A program made the translations under genes and the position numbers. A stretch of DNA of 64,000 bases from JAVBKX01 sp031553835 (GTDB lineage Bacteria > Bacteroidota > Bacteroidia > Bacteroidales > Azobacteroidaceae). Below, in pieces: positions 8,414 through 16,305 of this stretch; within the stretch, counting starts at the first letter, position 1, and the number at the start of each line of letters is the position of its first letter. The notes beneath the pieces are model-generated. The model saw nothing but the letters and a program-made list of their open reading frames with translations, did no database searches and was not told where the DNA came from. The DNA is taken from the NCBI GenBank assembly GCA_031553835.1, contig JAVBKX010000009.1:117449-181448 (forward strand), read 5' to 3'.

Positions 8414-9301
8414 TTATTTTGTTATGAAAGGAAATTTGTATGTCATGTTGTCTGTTTTGATTTCAAAGAAATAAAGGGAATTGTTTTCCAATCCTTGTAA
8501 GGTGTAAGATCCTTTTCCCAGATTGTAATTAACAGATTCGTATTTGGAGACAGGCGCTTTTTCTTTGTACTCATTGTATTGATATACATAAATATCGCCC
8601 TGTTTGTTTACGGGCGTCCATTCTATCCGGAAAGATTCCGGGTTACAATTCGTCTGATTTTGGGTGGTAAATGTCAACGATTGGCCGATTCCTTTTTTCT
8701 GTTTGTCGTGTATGATCAGCATAGCCAATAAATCTGCCTGAAAGGGATCTGATGTGGTTGGGGCAATGGTTGTTTTTATCTTTTTTAATGAATCGATGGT
8801 AGCATGTTGAATTCCGTTGATTTTTTTTTGGGTGATAAGCGAATCATGTAATGTTGTATTGCGACTGGTTAGCACGTGATTTTCCCGTATGGTTTCCGAA
8901 TATAATTTTTCCCATTGTTTTTGATCCGGATGACGATTATTAAAATAGTTAATAGCCAATATTAAAAGGACAGAGGCGGCAATGCCTGCCACTAATCCCC
9001 AAACAAAGCGATTGTTTCTTTGTTGGGGAGGAGTAGTCGGCGTTGGGGGTTGAGGATATTTCTGTTCGGCGGCTGTGAGAATGTTACGCATTTCAGCAGA
9101 TGAAACATTTTGCATTTCTGTCCGGGCTTCCTGTTCGCCTTTTACTCGAAATCCTTCTGTTATTTGCCGGACTAATTCGACCTCCTTACGAAGCGCGTCA
9201 TCGTCCTGCATCATTTGTTCAAAAGCAGCCCTGTCTTCTTCCGAAAGCATATCGAACAAATAATCATCTATTTTTTGCTGTAATTCAAAATTCTTATTCA
9301 T
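8414..9301 (-). CDS. Single-pass membrane protein, probable anti-sigma factor
   Basis: Residues 1-95 are a soluble helical segment resembling anti-sigma N-termini (DDYLFDMLSEEDRAAFEQMM). A Pro-rich linker (PQPPTPTTPPQQ) precedes one membrane span (VWGLVAGIAASVLLILAINY). About 175 residues lie outside: a coiled-coil-like stretch, then a beta-rich end with TLQGLENNSLYFFEI, resembling a small Ig/fibronectin-type domain. No zinc-binding HxxxCxxC motif is visible. Its start overlaps the sigma factor gene by 8 bases, indicating translational coupling and supporting an anti-sigma role. Confidence 0.62.
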   Translation of the reverse strand: MNKNFELQQKIDDYLFDMLSEEDRAAFEQMMQDDDALRKEVELVRQITEGFRVKGEQEARTEMQNVSSAEMRNILTAAEQKYPQPPTPTTPPQQRNNRFVWGLVAGIAASVLLILAINYFNNRHPDQKQWEKLYSETIRENHVLTSRNTTLHDSLITQKKINGIQHATIDSLKKIKTTIAPTTSDPFQADLLAMLIIHDKQKKGIGQSLTFTTQNQTNCNPESFRIEWTPVNKQGDIYVYQYNEYKEKAPVSKYESVNYNLGKGSYTLQGLENNSLYFFEIKTDNMTYKFPFITK

Positions 9302-9866
9302 GATCGAAAAAGTCTTCCTTATTATACAATCCCTTAATCATTTTCTTCAGCTTTTCTACACACGACAACCGTTTGTTTTTGGCAACTTGTTCGCTTTTAT
9401 ATCCCATCAATTGTGCGATTTCCCGCAAACTTTTTTGTTCAAAATAAAACAGGGTAAGCATCTGATTGCAAGGTTCGTCTAACCGGGCAACATAACGATT
9501 GACAATTTCCTGTTGTTCGCTTCCAATCCCTGTTACAGGATCTTCTATAGCTATATTTTCAGTAGGAGTAACCGTCTCTTTCCTGTCCCTGACATAATTG
9601 CACAGTAAGTTTTTTCCGATACTGAACAAATAAGTTCGTAAGGATACGTTCAGGTTTTCTGCAGTCAGCTTTTTTGTCTGTATGTTTTGATGCAGGATAA
9701 TAAAACTATCCTGATAAATATCAATGACTGCGGCATATTCTACATCCGGAAAATGTTTATGGGCAAATGCTAAAAACTGTTCACGGTAGGTATCGTACAA
9801 ATGTTCAATTGCCTTATTGGGGCGCTCATCAGAAAGAAAGGGGCTCAATTCGTCATTTTCTTTCAT
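9294..9866 (-). CDS. RNA polymerase sigma factor, ECF-like sigma-70 family
   Basis: 190 residues with a sigma region 2 (DIYQDSFIILHQNI and TYLFSIGKNLLCNYVRDRKE) and a region 4 helix-turn-helix (SLREIAQLMGYKSEQVAKNK). The region 4 tail KNKRLSCVEKLKKMI fits Bacteroidetes ECF factors. It starts 4 bases after the TPR-HTH gene and its 3' end overlaps the anti-sigma-like gene, so the three products should be made together. Target promoters are not evident from the window. Confidence 0.88.
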   Translation of the reverse strand: MKENDELSPFLSDERPNKAIEHLYDTYREQFLAFAHKHFPDVEYAAVIDIYQDSFIILHQNIQTKKLTAENLNVSLRTYLFSIGKNLLCNYVRDRKETVTPTENIAIEDPVTGIGSEQQEIVNRYVARLDEPCNQMLTLFYFEQKSLREIAQLMGYKSEQVAKNKRLSCVEKLKKMIKGLYNKEDFFDHE

Positions 9867-9870
9867 AATA

Positions 9871-11610
9871 TTAGCAGGTTAATTGTTTTAAATAGAAATT
9901 GAAATCCATCTCTTTGCTGATGTTGAATTTATTTCTCAAACGATGCCTGGCCTTGTGCACACTTTCAAGTTCGATGCATAAACATTCGGCGATGTGCCGG
10001 TTATCCATTCCAATGGCAAAGCTAATACAATATTTTATATTTATGACAGATAAATCTTTTCCTTGGTATTCTTTTTTGAGTTTTATGAAAAAAGTATCGT
10101 TGATCTGCCGGAGCGCTTCAATATACTCTTCTTGTTCTGCGACATCGCATAATCTTTTGAAAATAGATGAATATATTTCGTGAATGAGCCCTGAAAAATA
10201 AGCATCTTTAATGTTTGTACCCGGCATATTGAGTTTGCTTTGCTCATATTTATTGACTTTATCTGAAAACTCCCGGATTTGCTCGATCAGTTTTTGCTGC
10301 TCATTTTTCAGTCCAACGACCACCTCATCCATTTCCGACAACTGCATTTCTTTGAAATGGCTATCGATGAGCGCTTCATATTTTTCCAGTTCCGTTTGCT
10401 TCAATTGTTTTTCTTTCAATTGCTTTTGCAGTTCCATTTCTTTTTTCTCCATAATGATTATCTGCAATTGCGAATGGGCTGCTTTTCTTCGTGACCGCGT
10501 CCAACGGAGAATAAAAAAGAAGGCGACGCCACTCAATATATAAATTCCCCAATACAGCCACTTTACTTTCTTGTGAAACAAAATTTCCCGGTCTTTTCTT
10601 TCTGTTTCGTATTTTACGCCCAATTCGTTGATGATTCTATATTTGTCTTCATCATGTATTGTATTTAAGCAAGCGATGTGTTGACGCTCATAACTCAAGG
10701 CAGCGGCATAATCTCCTTGGGTTTCGGCAATATTGGAAAGATGTTTATATAAATCAGAGTGTATTGAAAGATTTTCTTTATTTGACCAACGATGCATCAG
10801 CAAGAGTATTTCTTCGAATATCTTTTGGGCGGCAGTAAGATTGCCTGCATTGTAGGCCATTTCTCCTTCTACATGATAGCAATTGATCATCATTGTCGTA
10901 TCCAATGGATTAGCCCATTGACGAGCTTTGTCAATATAATGAGAAAGAGTGTCCGGATTGTAGTTTTTCTTTTTTACTAAATTGTCGGCCAACAAAATAT
11001 AACTATAGGCGATATCGATTGTCTGGTCTTGCATGTTGGTCGAATGTTCAAAAATATCAATTCCTTTATACGAATACAAAATGGTGGAATCTAAAAGCGC
11101 CGGCTGTTTCCTTTTTTCGTATAAACAATTGTAATAACGGGCAGTGAGGTCGTATAATATAATTTCATCAATTGGATCTGTTCTTTTTTGCATTTTATTA
11201 ATGATATGTTTCAATAGGGTAGTATCTTTTTTGTATAAATAAAACAGCGCAATATTGTAATATATTGTATTTTGTTCGTGTTTCACGCCGGCTTCTTCGT
11301 AATAATTTATTGCGTTATAATAATGTTGATGAGCTTGAAAATCATCACCAATGAGACTGTGGTAATCGCCATTCAACTGAGAATAATAACCGTGAAGTGA
11401 AATATTATCCGTTTTTTTTATATAAGTTGCTGCCGAATCCAAATAAATTTTAGTCTGAGGCATATTTTGTTCTGCAATATACTGATTTGCAGTATTCAGA
11501 TAATTCAATACCATCTGATTATAATTTTTCGATGCGACATGAAAAGAAGATAGTAATAGAAAGAACACAATTCCTTCAAGAGATATTGAATATTTTCGAT
11601 ATAAATTCAT
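9871..11610 (-). CDS. Membrane-anchored TPR sensor with C-terminal HTH regulator domain
   Basis: The signal-like N-terminus MNLYRKYSISLEGIVFFLLL leads into periplasmic TPR repeats to about residue 340. A membrane span follows (WLYWGIYILSGVAFFFIL), then a cytoplasmic coiled coil rich in Lys/Glu, and a C-terminal LuxR-like HTH (NRHIAECLCIELESVHKARH). The topology is that of one-component sensors joining periplasmic TPRs to a DNA-binding domain. The start at 11610 is preferred over 11634 because a full promoter (-7 box 11632-11639) places transcription start downstream of 11634. First gene of the sigma/anti-sigma/CHAT operon. Confidence 0.8.
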   Translation of the reverse strand: MNLYRKYSISLEGIVFFLLLSSFHVASKNYNQMVLNYLNTANQYIAEQNMPQTKIYLDSAATYIKKTDNISLHGYYSQLNGDYHSLIGDDFQAHQHYYNAINYYEEAGVKHEQNTIYYNIALFYLYKKDTTLLKHIINKMQKRTDPIDEIILYDLTARYYNCLYEKRKQPALLDSTILYSYKGIDIFEHSTNMQDQTIDIAYSYILLADNLVKKKNYNPDTLSHYIDKARQWANPLDTTMMINCYHVEGEMAYNAGNLTAAQKIFEEILLLMHRWSNKENLSIHSDLYKHLSNIAETQGDYAAALSYERQHIACLNTIHDEDKYRIINELGVKYETERKDREILFHKKVKWLYWGIYILSGVAFFFILRWTRSRRKAAHSQLQIIIMEKKEMELQKQLKEKQLKQTELEKYEALIDSHFKEMQLSEMDEVVVGLKNEQQKLIEQIREFSDKVNKYEQSKLNMPGTNIKDAYFSGLIHEIYSSIFKRLCDVAEQEEYIEALRQINDTFFIKLKKEYQGKDLSVINIKYCISFAIGMDNRHIAECLCIELESVHKARHRLRNKFNISKEMDFNFYLKQLTC

Positions 11611-11631
11611 AATGCTATTAATATTGAAGAT

Positions 11632-11664
11632 CAAAAATAAATTATTTTAAGCTATATTCCCAAA
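11632..11664 (-). promoter_or_regulatory. Bacteroidetes promoter of the TPR-HTH/sigma/CHAT operon
   Basis: On the minus strand, TTTG (11664-11661), a 21-base spacer, then TATTTTTG (11639-11632): exact -33 and -7 consensus at consensus spacing. This housekeeping-type promoter drives the four-gene operon. Confidence 0.75.
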
Positions 11665-11724
11665 TAAAACCTCATTATCATTTCAATATTATTTCGGTTG
11701 CGACCAATAGAAATAATACAAGAG

Positions 11725-11751
11725 AAGAGTACCAGGATTCCTGATACTCTT
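11725..11751 (-). terminator. Hairpin after the small secreted peptide gene
   Basis: AAGAGTACCAGGA and TCCTGATACTCTT form a long, nearly perfect stem just past the stop of the 75-residue gene, separating it from the TPR-HTH operon. The T tract on the minus strand is weak. Confidence 0.6.
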
Positions 11752-11774
11752 CTTATTCAATGTGGCTTTAGAAT

Positions 11775-12002
11775 TTAAATCACTGTGTATTCCAGTAATT
11801 CAAAATTTTGATAGGTTGGTTGTTTCGGAGGATCGAGTGGCCGTGGTTTGCGTACAGGAGGAATGACTGTGGATAGTAAACTACAGTTATTTCCATCCCC
11901 AATAGAATTTCCGACATTTCCCTCCGATTGAGGTTGCTCACTTTGACCTACGGTTAGCATTGTAAAAAATGCCACTGCTGCAAGAATAAAAATCTTTTTC
12001 AT
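11775..12002 (-). CDS. Small secreted peptide precursor, unknown function
   Basis: 75 residues: signal peptide MKKIFILAAVAFFTMLTVG, then a polar, Pro-rich mature part of about 55 residues (VIPPVRKPRPLDPPKQP) with one Cys and a hydrophobic end LLEYTVI. I do not recognise the family. It lies directly upstream of the TPR-HTH operon in the same orientation, separated by a hairpin. A second tiny secreted protein lies near the other TPR-HTH gene (13755-13964), which hints at a functional link. The gene is short, but the clean signal peptide and downstream hairpin support it. Confidence 0.5.
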   Translation of the reverse strand: MKKIFILAAVAFFTMLTVGQSEQPQSEGNVGNSIGDGNNCSLLSTVIPPVRKPRPLDPPKQPTYQNFELLEYTVI

Positions 12003-12110
12003 AAATAAAAAAATTAAAGAATTTATACTTTGCTAAGTTTTGTGGACTTAGCGTTTTCAATTCTTTATACCGGAAGTCAGGAAAAGGTAATGGGGTGGCA
12101 TTGTAATTTA

Positions 12111-12142
12111 GCTCTCTTGTGGAGAGGGCGGGGGGAGATCTC
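12111..12142. repeat. CTCTC-GAGAG hairpin phrase with GC-rich tail
   Basis: CTCTCTTGTGGAGAG followed by GGCGGGGGGAGATC stands out as GC-rich in AT-rich surroundings and resembles phrase-type repeats found between genes in Bacteroidetes. Only one copy is in the window. Confidence 0.4.
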
Positions 12143-12279
12143 AACGGTCTTATGAAAAATCTTTATGGTTTTATTTTTTCACTTTTTTTAAGATTTTAAA
12201 ATTGATGAAATACATTGATTTGCAAATAAATACAAATACAAATAATGAGAATTACTTTTTTCTTGTCAATCTGTGTCAA

Positions 12280-12287
12280 TACTTTTG
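12280..12287 (+). promoter_or_regulatory. -7 box TACTTTTG for the small XRE-type gene
   Basis: Exact TAnnTTTG match with TTTT 19 bases upstream (12257-12260), 56 bases before the ATG at 12343. Confidence 0.55.
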
Positions 12288-12342
12288 CATATACATTTGG
12301 ATTATATTTGGTCGGTTTTAATTTGGCAGGAGTTGTTTGTGT

Positions 12343-12588
12343 ATGCATGAAAAAATTCATATTGGAAAAACGATTCGACGCAAGATGGAAGAAGATGGGC
12401 GAAGCGTTTCGTGGCTGGCTTCGCAAATGCATTGCGATCGAACGAATGTTTATAAGATTTTTGAAAAATCGAGTCTCGATTCTTCTCAATTGCTACAGAT
12501 TTGTATCATTATGGATTATGACTTTTTTTCTCACTATTCCGATTTTGTTAAGAAAAATATCAATAAAAAAAGCGCTAAGAGTTTGTAA
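12343..12588 (+). CDS. Small XRE-like helix-turn-helix protein
   Basis: About 81 residues. The core GKTIRRKMEEDGRSVSWLAS with CDRTNVYKIFEKSSLD matches the short HTH proteins common in Bacteroidales, in which the second helix reads CDRTNVYKIF. The ATG at 12343 sits 10 bases after a CAGGAG ribosome-binding site; an in-frame TTG at 12337 is too close to it. The overlapping longer frame at 12245-12604 has no such similarity. Its target is unknown; it lies between a small secreted peptide gene and a GH43 gene. Confidence 0.72.
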   Translation: MHEKIHIGKTIRRKMEEDGRSVSWLASQMHCDRTNVYKIFEKSSLDSSQLLQICIIMDYDFFSHYSDFVKKNINKKSAKSL

Positions 12589-12646
12589 CATTTTTTGGGT
12601 GTAATGCAATGCTGCATGATTTATATAAAAATCGAATGATTTGTTT

Positions 12647-12654
12647 TACCTTTG
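12647..12654 (+). promoter_or_regulatory. -7 box TACCTTTG for the GH43 gene
   Basis: Exact TAnnTTTG match 19 bases before the GH43 ATG, implying a very short leader. Confidence 0.6.
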
Positions 12655-12673
12655 AAGTACCAAATTTAATGTC

Positions 12674-13678
12674 ATGCAAAGAAAGTATTTTACAATTTTG
12701 CTGCTAATGCAGTATTCGCTATCCTGTTTTTCTTTCCATTTAGAAAAAGCGCAACAGAACAATCCGGGTAATACCTACCACAATCCGGTGATCAGAAACA
12801 GCGCTCCCGACCCGAGTGTCATTCAGGTCGATAGCGGCGGGTTTTATTTGTATAGTACAGAAGATATTCGGAATTTGCCTATTTATTATTCCGATGATTT
12901 GGTCAACTGGAAATTTGTGGGAACTGCTTTTACTAAAGAAACCCGTCCCTCGTTTGAACCTAAAGGCGGTTTGTGGGCTCCAGATATCAATTATATACAT
13001 GGGAAATATGTTTTATATTATTCCATGTCGGTTTGGGGCGGAGAATGGACTTGTGGTATCGGAGTTGCAATTGCCGATCAGCCCCAAGGCCCTTTCACAG
13101 ATTATGGTATGTTGTTTCGTAGTAATACAATCCAGGTGCAAAATTCCATTGACCAAAATTATGTCGAAGATAATGGCCGGAAATACTTGTTTTGGGGAAG
13201 TTTTCGTGGAATATACGGCATTGAACTTTCGGATGATGGGCTTAGCATTAAACAAGGAGCAGAAAAGCAACAAGTGGCCGGAACTGCTTACGAAGGCACT
13301 TACATTCATAAGAGGGGAAAGTATTATTATCTTTTTGCTTCTGTCGGCAGCTGTTGCGAAGGTTTGAAAAGCACTTACACCACTGTTGTCGGCCGTTCCG
13401 AAAATTTGTGGGGGCCGTATGTCGATAAACAGGGCCGGTCTATGATGGACAATCATCATGAAATCGTTATTCATCGAAATGACGCATTTGTCGGAACAGG
13501 ACATAATTCCGAAATTGTACAGGATAAGGCCGGCAATGACTGGATCTTTTATCACGGATTTTGTGTGGAAAATACCAGCGGCCGGAGTTTGTTTTTGGAC
13601 AAAATCAATTGGGTGGATGATTGGCCTGCTATCAGCACCGATTCTCCTTCCCTGGAGGCCGAATCGCCCGTATTTTAA
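12674..13678 (+). CDS. Glycoside hydrolase family 43 (arabinanase/arabinofuranosidase-like)
   Basis: Secreted five-bladed-propeller glycosidase, 334 residues. After the signal peptide come the expected acidic residues: Asp in SAPDPSVIQ (base), Asp in SIDQNYVED (pKa modulator position) and Glu in TAYEGTYIHKRGKYYYLFAS (acid). GLWAPDI and WGPYVDKQG are also family-typical. The size fits a single-domain endo-arabinanase-like GH43, but substrate cannot be fixed from sequence. No SusC/SusD genes are adjacent, so it is not in a classical polysaccharide utilisation locus within this window. Confidence 0.88.
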   Translation: MQRKYFTILLLMQYSLSCFSFHLEKAQQNNPGNTYHNPVIRNSAPDPSVIQVDSGGFYLYSTEDIRNLPIYYSDDLVNWKFVGTAFTKETRPSFEPKGGLWAPDINYIHGKYVLYYSMSVWGGEWTCGIGVAIADQPQGPFTDYGMLFRSNTIQVQNSIDQNYVEDNGRKYLFWGSFRGIYGIELSDDGLSIKQGAEKQQVAGTAYEGTYIHKRGKYYYLFASVGSCCEGLKSTYTTVVGRSENLWGPYVDKQGRSMMDNHHEIVIHRNDAFVGTGHNSEIVQDKAGNDWIFYHGFCVENTSGRSLFLDKINWVDDWPAISTDSPSLEAESPVF

Positions 13679-13708
13679 CTTTCGCAATATGGTCTGCGAG
13701 ACGACACA

Positions 13709-13737
13709 AAAAAAGCGTCCAAATCCGGACGCTTTTT
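13709..13737. terminator. Bidirectional terminator between GH43 and the small peptide gene
   Basis: AAAAAGCGTCC and GGACGCTTTTT arms with A and T tracts on both sides, between convergent genes. Confidence 0.88.
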
Positions 13738-13754
13738 CGAATCATGCTACTTTC

Positions 13755-13964
13755 TTATTTCACATTTTCTGGAGAGGTCAAATCAATAGACAATGACATG
13801 CTTCTACTCGGCCCTTTTTCCGGAGGAATGGGTACTGAGATTGTTTTTCTGATTACTTTATTAAGACTGGTTTTTTTTGGAACATCAGTACAAAAAGCAT
13901 TCATTGAAAATAAGACTAAAAACACCCCTGACAAAAGCAATTTAATTCCGTTCTTTTTTTTCAT
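13755..13964 (-). CDS. Small secreted protein, possibly DUF3244-like, unknown function
   Basis: 69 residues with signal peptide MKKKNGIKLLLSGVFLVLFS ending near NAFC, then a basic, Pro-containing mature region (SVPIPPEKGPSRSMSLSIDL). The start of the mature part loosely resembles DUF3244 proteins, which are often encoded next to TPR-HTH regulators in Bacteroidales, but it is shorter than that family. It lies downstream of the second TPR-HTH gene in the same orientation, 177 bases away, and ends at a terminator. Either a peptide precursor or a truncated family member. Confidence 0.5.
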   Translation of the reverse strand: MKKKNGIKLLLSGVFLVLFSMNAFCTDVPKKTSLNKVIRKTISVPIPPEKGPSRSMSLSIDLTSPENVK

Positions 13965-14141
13965 AATTCATCGTTTTTTTAATGTTTAATACCGGTGTAA
14001 AATTAAATGGAAAAAGTGAAATCATGGTGTATATTGGCTAATTACTTTTGTATATATGCATTTTTAAAGTCGCTCAAAATCAGTAATTTATTTTCTTTAA
14101 ATTAACTTTTTCGTATATTAGTCACCAAGCCTTCATAAATG

Positions 14142-15806
14142 TTAGATTACAGATCCGGATGTTTCAATAACCCGGTCTAAAAATTCGATAATATCTTCCC
14201 GATTCCGTAACCCGAATATTTTCCGGATTTTCATCTTTTTCATCCGCACAGAATCTATCTGTAAATTCATTACAAATGCGATTTCTCCTGTTGTATATTT
14301 TGCTTTTAACAAACAACAAAATTGGATTTCGCTTTCAGACAGCAAAGTACATTGCTTCTTTATTTTCTCAACAAAGTGATCATAGAGATCATTCAATAAT
14401 TGATATAACATTTCCCAATCAAAGTTGTTGCTACTGCATTCCCCGTAAATAATTTCGTTGATTTTCTTCATTGATTTTTCATCAATGCTTCCCATATAAT
14501 TCAGGAGAGCCACTCTTTTGGAAATGGCCATTTTTTCAAAGATCAAATCTTTCATTTTTTGTTGCATCGCATCGTATTTGTCCATATTGTGCGTCAAAGA
14601 AGTCATTGTCAGTTCTGTCTCCAACAAACGGGTTTTGATTCTGTTGTTTTTGCGTTTGTAATTAAAAATAATTATGATGCAAATAAAGATAATGACAAAT
14701 CCTGCAAATGCAAGGTACTGTTTGTAGATAATCTGCCGGTGATAATCGTTGTCTAATCGTTCCGCATTATATTTTTGTGTTATTTCGAGAATAGATTTCC
14801 TGTCTTTTAAAATAGTTAAGGAGTCATAATAAGTTAAATAAGTTTTGTAATCTTGCAGCGCAGCTGGAAAATCATCATTCGATTCATTTATCTCCGCTCG
14901 TTGCAAAAAATATTTTGCTTTAAGCAAAAGGTTGTTTGAATGTTTTATATTGACTTCACTTTGACGAAGATAATAATTGGCTGAATCCGTATTTCCTAAA
15001 TCCCGATATACATCACTCAATATTAGCAAGTTATGAGAATTTTGTTCCTGCCGGTCGTCTTGTTGGATTGCCTGAAGCAAGAAGACTTTTGCGTGTTTCA
15101 GATTGTGCATTTCGAGATAAACTCCCCCTATGTGTGTATAAAGGCTTGGTATCAATAAATCTATATTCCTTATTCCCAACAGGCGGTTATAATATTGCAA
15201 CGCTTGATCAAATTTATCCTGAATACGCAAACAGTCGGCTATTTCGTAAATGGCAAATGCATAATTCGAAGTATCATTGTATTGTTGAAAACAGGATGCC
15301 GACCATTTGAAATGATCAAAAGCCGGTTCATAAAGAATTTCACTTTTATATAACTTTCCGATATAATAACATGATAAGCCTAACAATGGAGAATTATTCG
15401 TTTGCCCGGCATATCTTTTGCTTTCGAGCATGTGATACATCGCTTCTTTGGTTTTCCCTTGTTCCAAATACATTTTACCGGCATAAAAAGAAGCTAAAGC
15501 CGCATTGGCTTGGTTCTTTTTTTCTATATAGTAATCGACTGCCAATACAATGTTGGTATCTGTGGCGATCTTTTGCTTCAATTTATCTTTTATTTGAACA
15601 CTGAGCAAAGTATATGCCATATAAAAATCATATCCGGGCTTGACGGGATCTTTTATTGTTCTTATTAAATAGTTAGCGCTATCCGGAAAAGTATTTGCAA
15701 GTGATTTGCATTTCTCTATGATTTCATACTCTTTTTTGTAGTGATTATTGCATGCATAGATTGAAAATAAAATACAAATGACAGAAAAAACGATTTTTAC
15801 TTTCAT
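14142..15806 (-). CDS. Second membrane TPR-HTH regulator, lipoprotein-like N-terminus
   Basis: Same architecture as the gene at 9871-11610: N-terminal signal (MKVKIVFSVICILFSIYAC), periplasmic TPRs to about residue 360, membrane span (YLAFAGFVIIFICIIIIFNY), coiled coil, and a C-terminal LuxR-like HTH (TTGEIAFVMNLQIDSVRMKK). The Cys at the signal end could be lipidated, though Tyr at -2 is unusual. The start at 15806 is chosen because a TATCTTTG box (15858-15865) overlaps the upstream in-frame ATG at 15860. It stands alone, without sigma or CHAT genes, but with a tiny secreted protein gene downstream. Confidence 0.78.
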   Translation of the reverse strand: MKVKIVFSVICILFSIYACNNHYKKEYEIIEKCKSLANTFPDSANYLIRTIKDPVKPGYDFYMAYTLLSVQIKDKLKQKIATDTNIVLAVDYYIEKKNQANAALASFYAGKMYLEQGKTKEAMYHMLESKRYAGQTNNSPLLGLSCYYIGKLYKSEILYEPAFDHFKWSASCFQQYNDTSNYAFAIYEIADCLRIQDKFDQALQYYNRLLGIRNIDLLIPSLYTHIGGVYLEMHNLKHAKVFLLQAIQQDDRQEQNSHNLLILSDVYRDLGNTDSANYYLRQSEVNIKHSNNLLLKAKYFLQRAEINESNDDFPAALQDYKTYLTYYDSLTILKDRKSILEITQKYNAERLDNDYHRQIIYKQYLAFAGFVIIFICIIIIFNYKRKNNRIKTRLLETELTMTSLTHNMDKYDAMQQKMKDLIFEKMAISKRVALLNYMGSIDEKSMKKINEIIYGECSSNNFDWEMLYQLLNDLYDHFVEKIKKQCTLLSESEIQFCCLLKAKYTTGEIAFVMNLQIDSVRMKKMKIRKIFGLRNREDIIEFLDRVIETSGSVI

Positions 15807-15857
15807 TTTACAATAAATTGGGGTGAAATATTGATTTGTTTTAGTTACTACTATTTG

Positions 15858-15865
15858 CAAAGATA
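15858..15865 (-). promoter_or_regulatory. -7 box TATCTTTG for the second TPR-HTH gene
   Basis: Exact TAnnTTTG match on the minus strand, 51 bases before the chosen start. Confidence 0.6.
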
Positions 15866-15957
15866 TGATAAATTAGAAAATTATTGCCTGTTTTGCAAAG
15901 TAAAATGAGAGGTGTGTGAATTTTGATCGCAGATTATCCGGTTTTTGTTATTACAAC

Positions 15958-15989
15958 AAAAAAAGACCACCTTTTCAGGTGATCTTTTT
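15958..15989 (-). terminator. Terminator of the tRNA transcript
   Basis: GATCACC and GGTGGTC arms (minus strand) between A and T tracts, 5 bases after tRNA-Gly. Confidence 0.85.
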
Positions 15990-15994
15990 CGGAG

Positions 15995-16067
15995 AGCGGA
16001 AGACGGGACTCAAACCCGCGACCCTCAGCTTGGAAGGCTAATGCTCTATCGACTGAGCTACTTCCGC
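15995..16067 (-). tRNA. tRNA-Gly (anticodon TCC)
   Basis: 73 bases. Acceptor arms GCGGAAG/CTTCCGC pair perfectly, the D arm reads AGCTCAG, the anticodon loop CTTCCAA gives TCC, and the T arm is GCGGGTTTGAGTCCCGT. No encoded CCA. Confidence 0.97.
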
Positions 16068-16077
16068 AATTTCAATT

Positions 16078-16125
16078 GAAAGTTAAGAATTGAGAGTTGA
16101 GAATTTAATTCTCCATTCTCCATTT
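16078..16125. repeat. GAATTGAGAGTTGAGAA / CTCCATTCTCCATT phrase repeat between tRNAs
   Basis: Same sequence family as the riboswitch insert at 3707-3785: GAATTGAG-type units on one side, CTCCATTCTCC on the other, partly complementary. It separates tRNA-Tyr from tRNA-Gly. Confidence 0.7.
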
Positions 16126-16127
16126 TG

Positions 16128-16210
16128 TGGGCAGTGATGGATTCGAACCACCGAAGGCGTAAGCCAGCTGAGTTACAGTCAGCCCCATTTGGCCACTCTG
16201 GTAACTACCC
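16128..16210 (-). tRNA. tRNA-Tyr (anticodon GTA)
   Basis: 83 bases with a long variable arm. Acceptor arms GGGTAGT/ACTGCCC pair with one G-U, the anticodon loop CTGTAAC gives GTA, and the T arm is GGTGGTTCGAATCCATC. No encoded CCA. Confidence 0.97.
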
Positions 16211-16217
16211 ATATTTC

Positions 16218-16275
16218 AATTAAAAAATGAAAGAATGAAGAAAATTTTTCTCTGCTTTCATTCTTTAATTTTCTC
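16218..16275. repeat. Imperfect palindrome of ATTAAAGAATGAAAG phrase
   Basis: AATTAAAAAATGAAAG on the left and CTTTCATTCTTTAATTTT on the right form a long imperfect hairpin between ribH and tRNA-Tyr. Related to 23590-23646 and 1576-1616. Confidence 0.65.
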
Positions 16276-16305
16276 CTTTTTCAGAAAGCGCTTGCAAAGG
16301 TAATT

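Larger units (their letters stand above)
12003..12342. other. Gene-free interval with inverted repeat and phrase repeat
   Basis: It holds an inverted repeat GCTAAGT/ACTTAGC (12032-12052) 30-50 bases before the small peptide start, which could be an operator or hairpin. It also holds a CTCTC/GAGAG phrase repeat (12111-12142) and, at 12280-12287, the promoter of the small XRE-type gene. No coding sequence is supported in 12003-12342. Confidence 0.5.

Noticed and set aside
12245..12604. 119-residue frame overlapping the small XRE-type gene
   Set aside because: The overlapping 81-residue frame has clear HTH similarity and a better start.
13013..13687. 224-residue minus-strand frame opposite GH43
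   Set aside because: No domain similarity; GH43 is unambiguous on the plus strand.
14043..14050. TACTTTTG box on the plus strand
   Set aside because: Points into the 3' end of a minus-strand gene with no downstream plus-strand gene; probably chance in AT-rich sequence.
16078..16275. Short repeats around the tRNA genes considered as a CRISPR array
   Set aside because: Units are 6-10 bases, not separated by unique spacers, and no cas genes are present.
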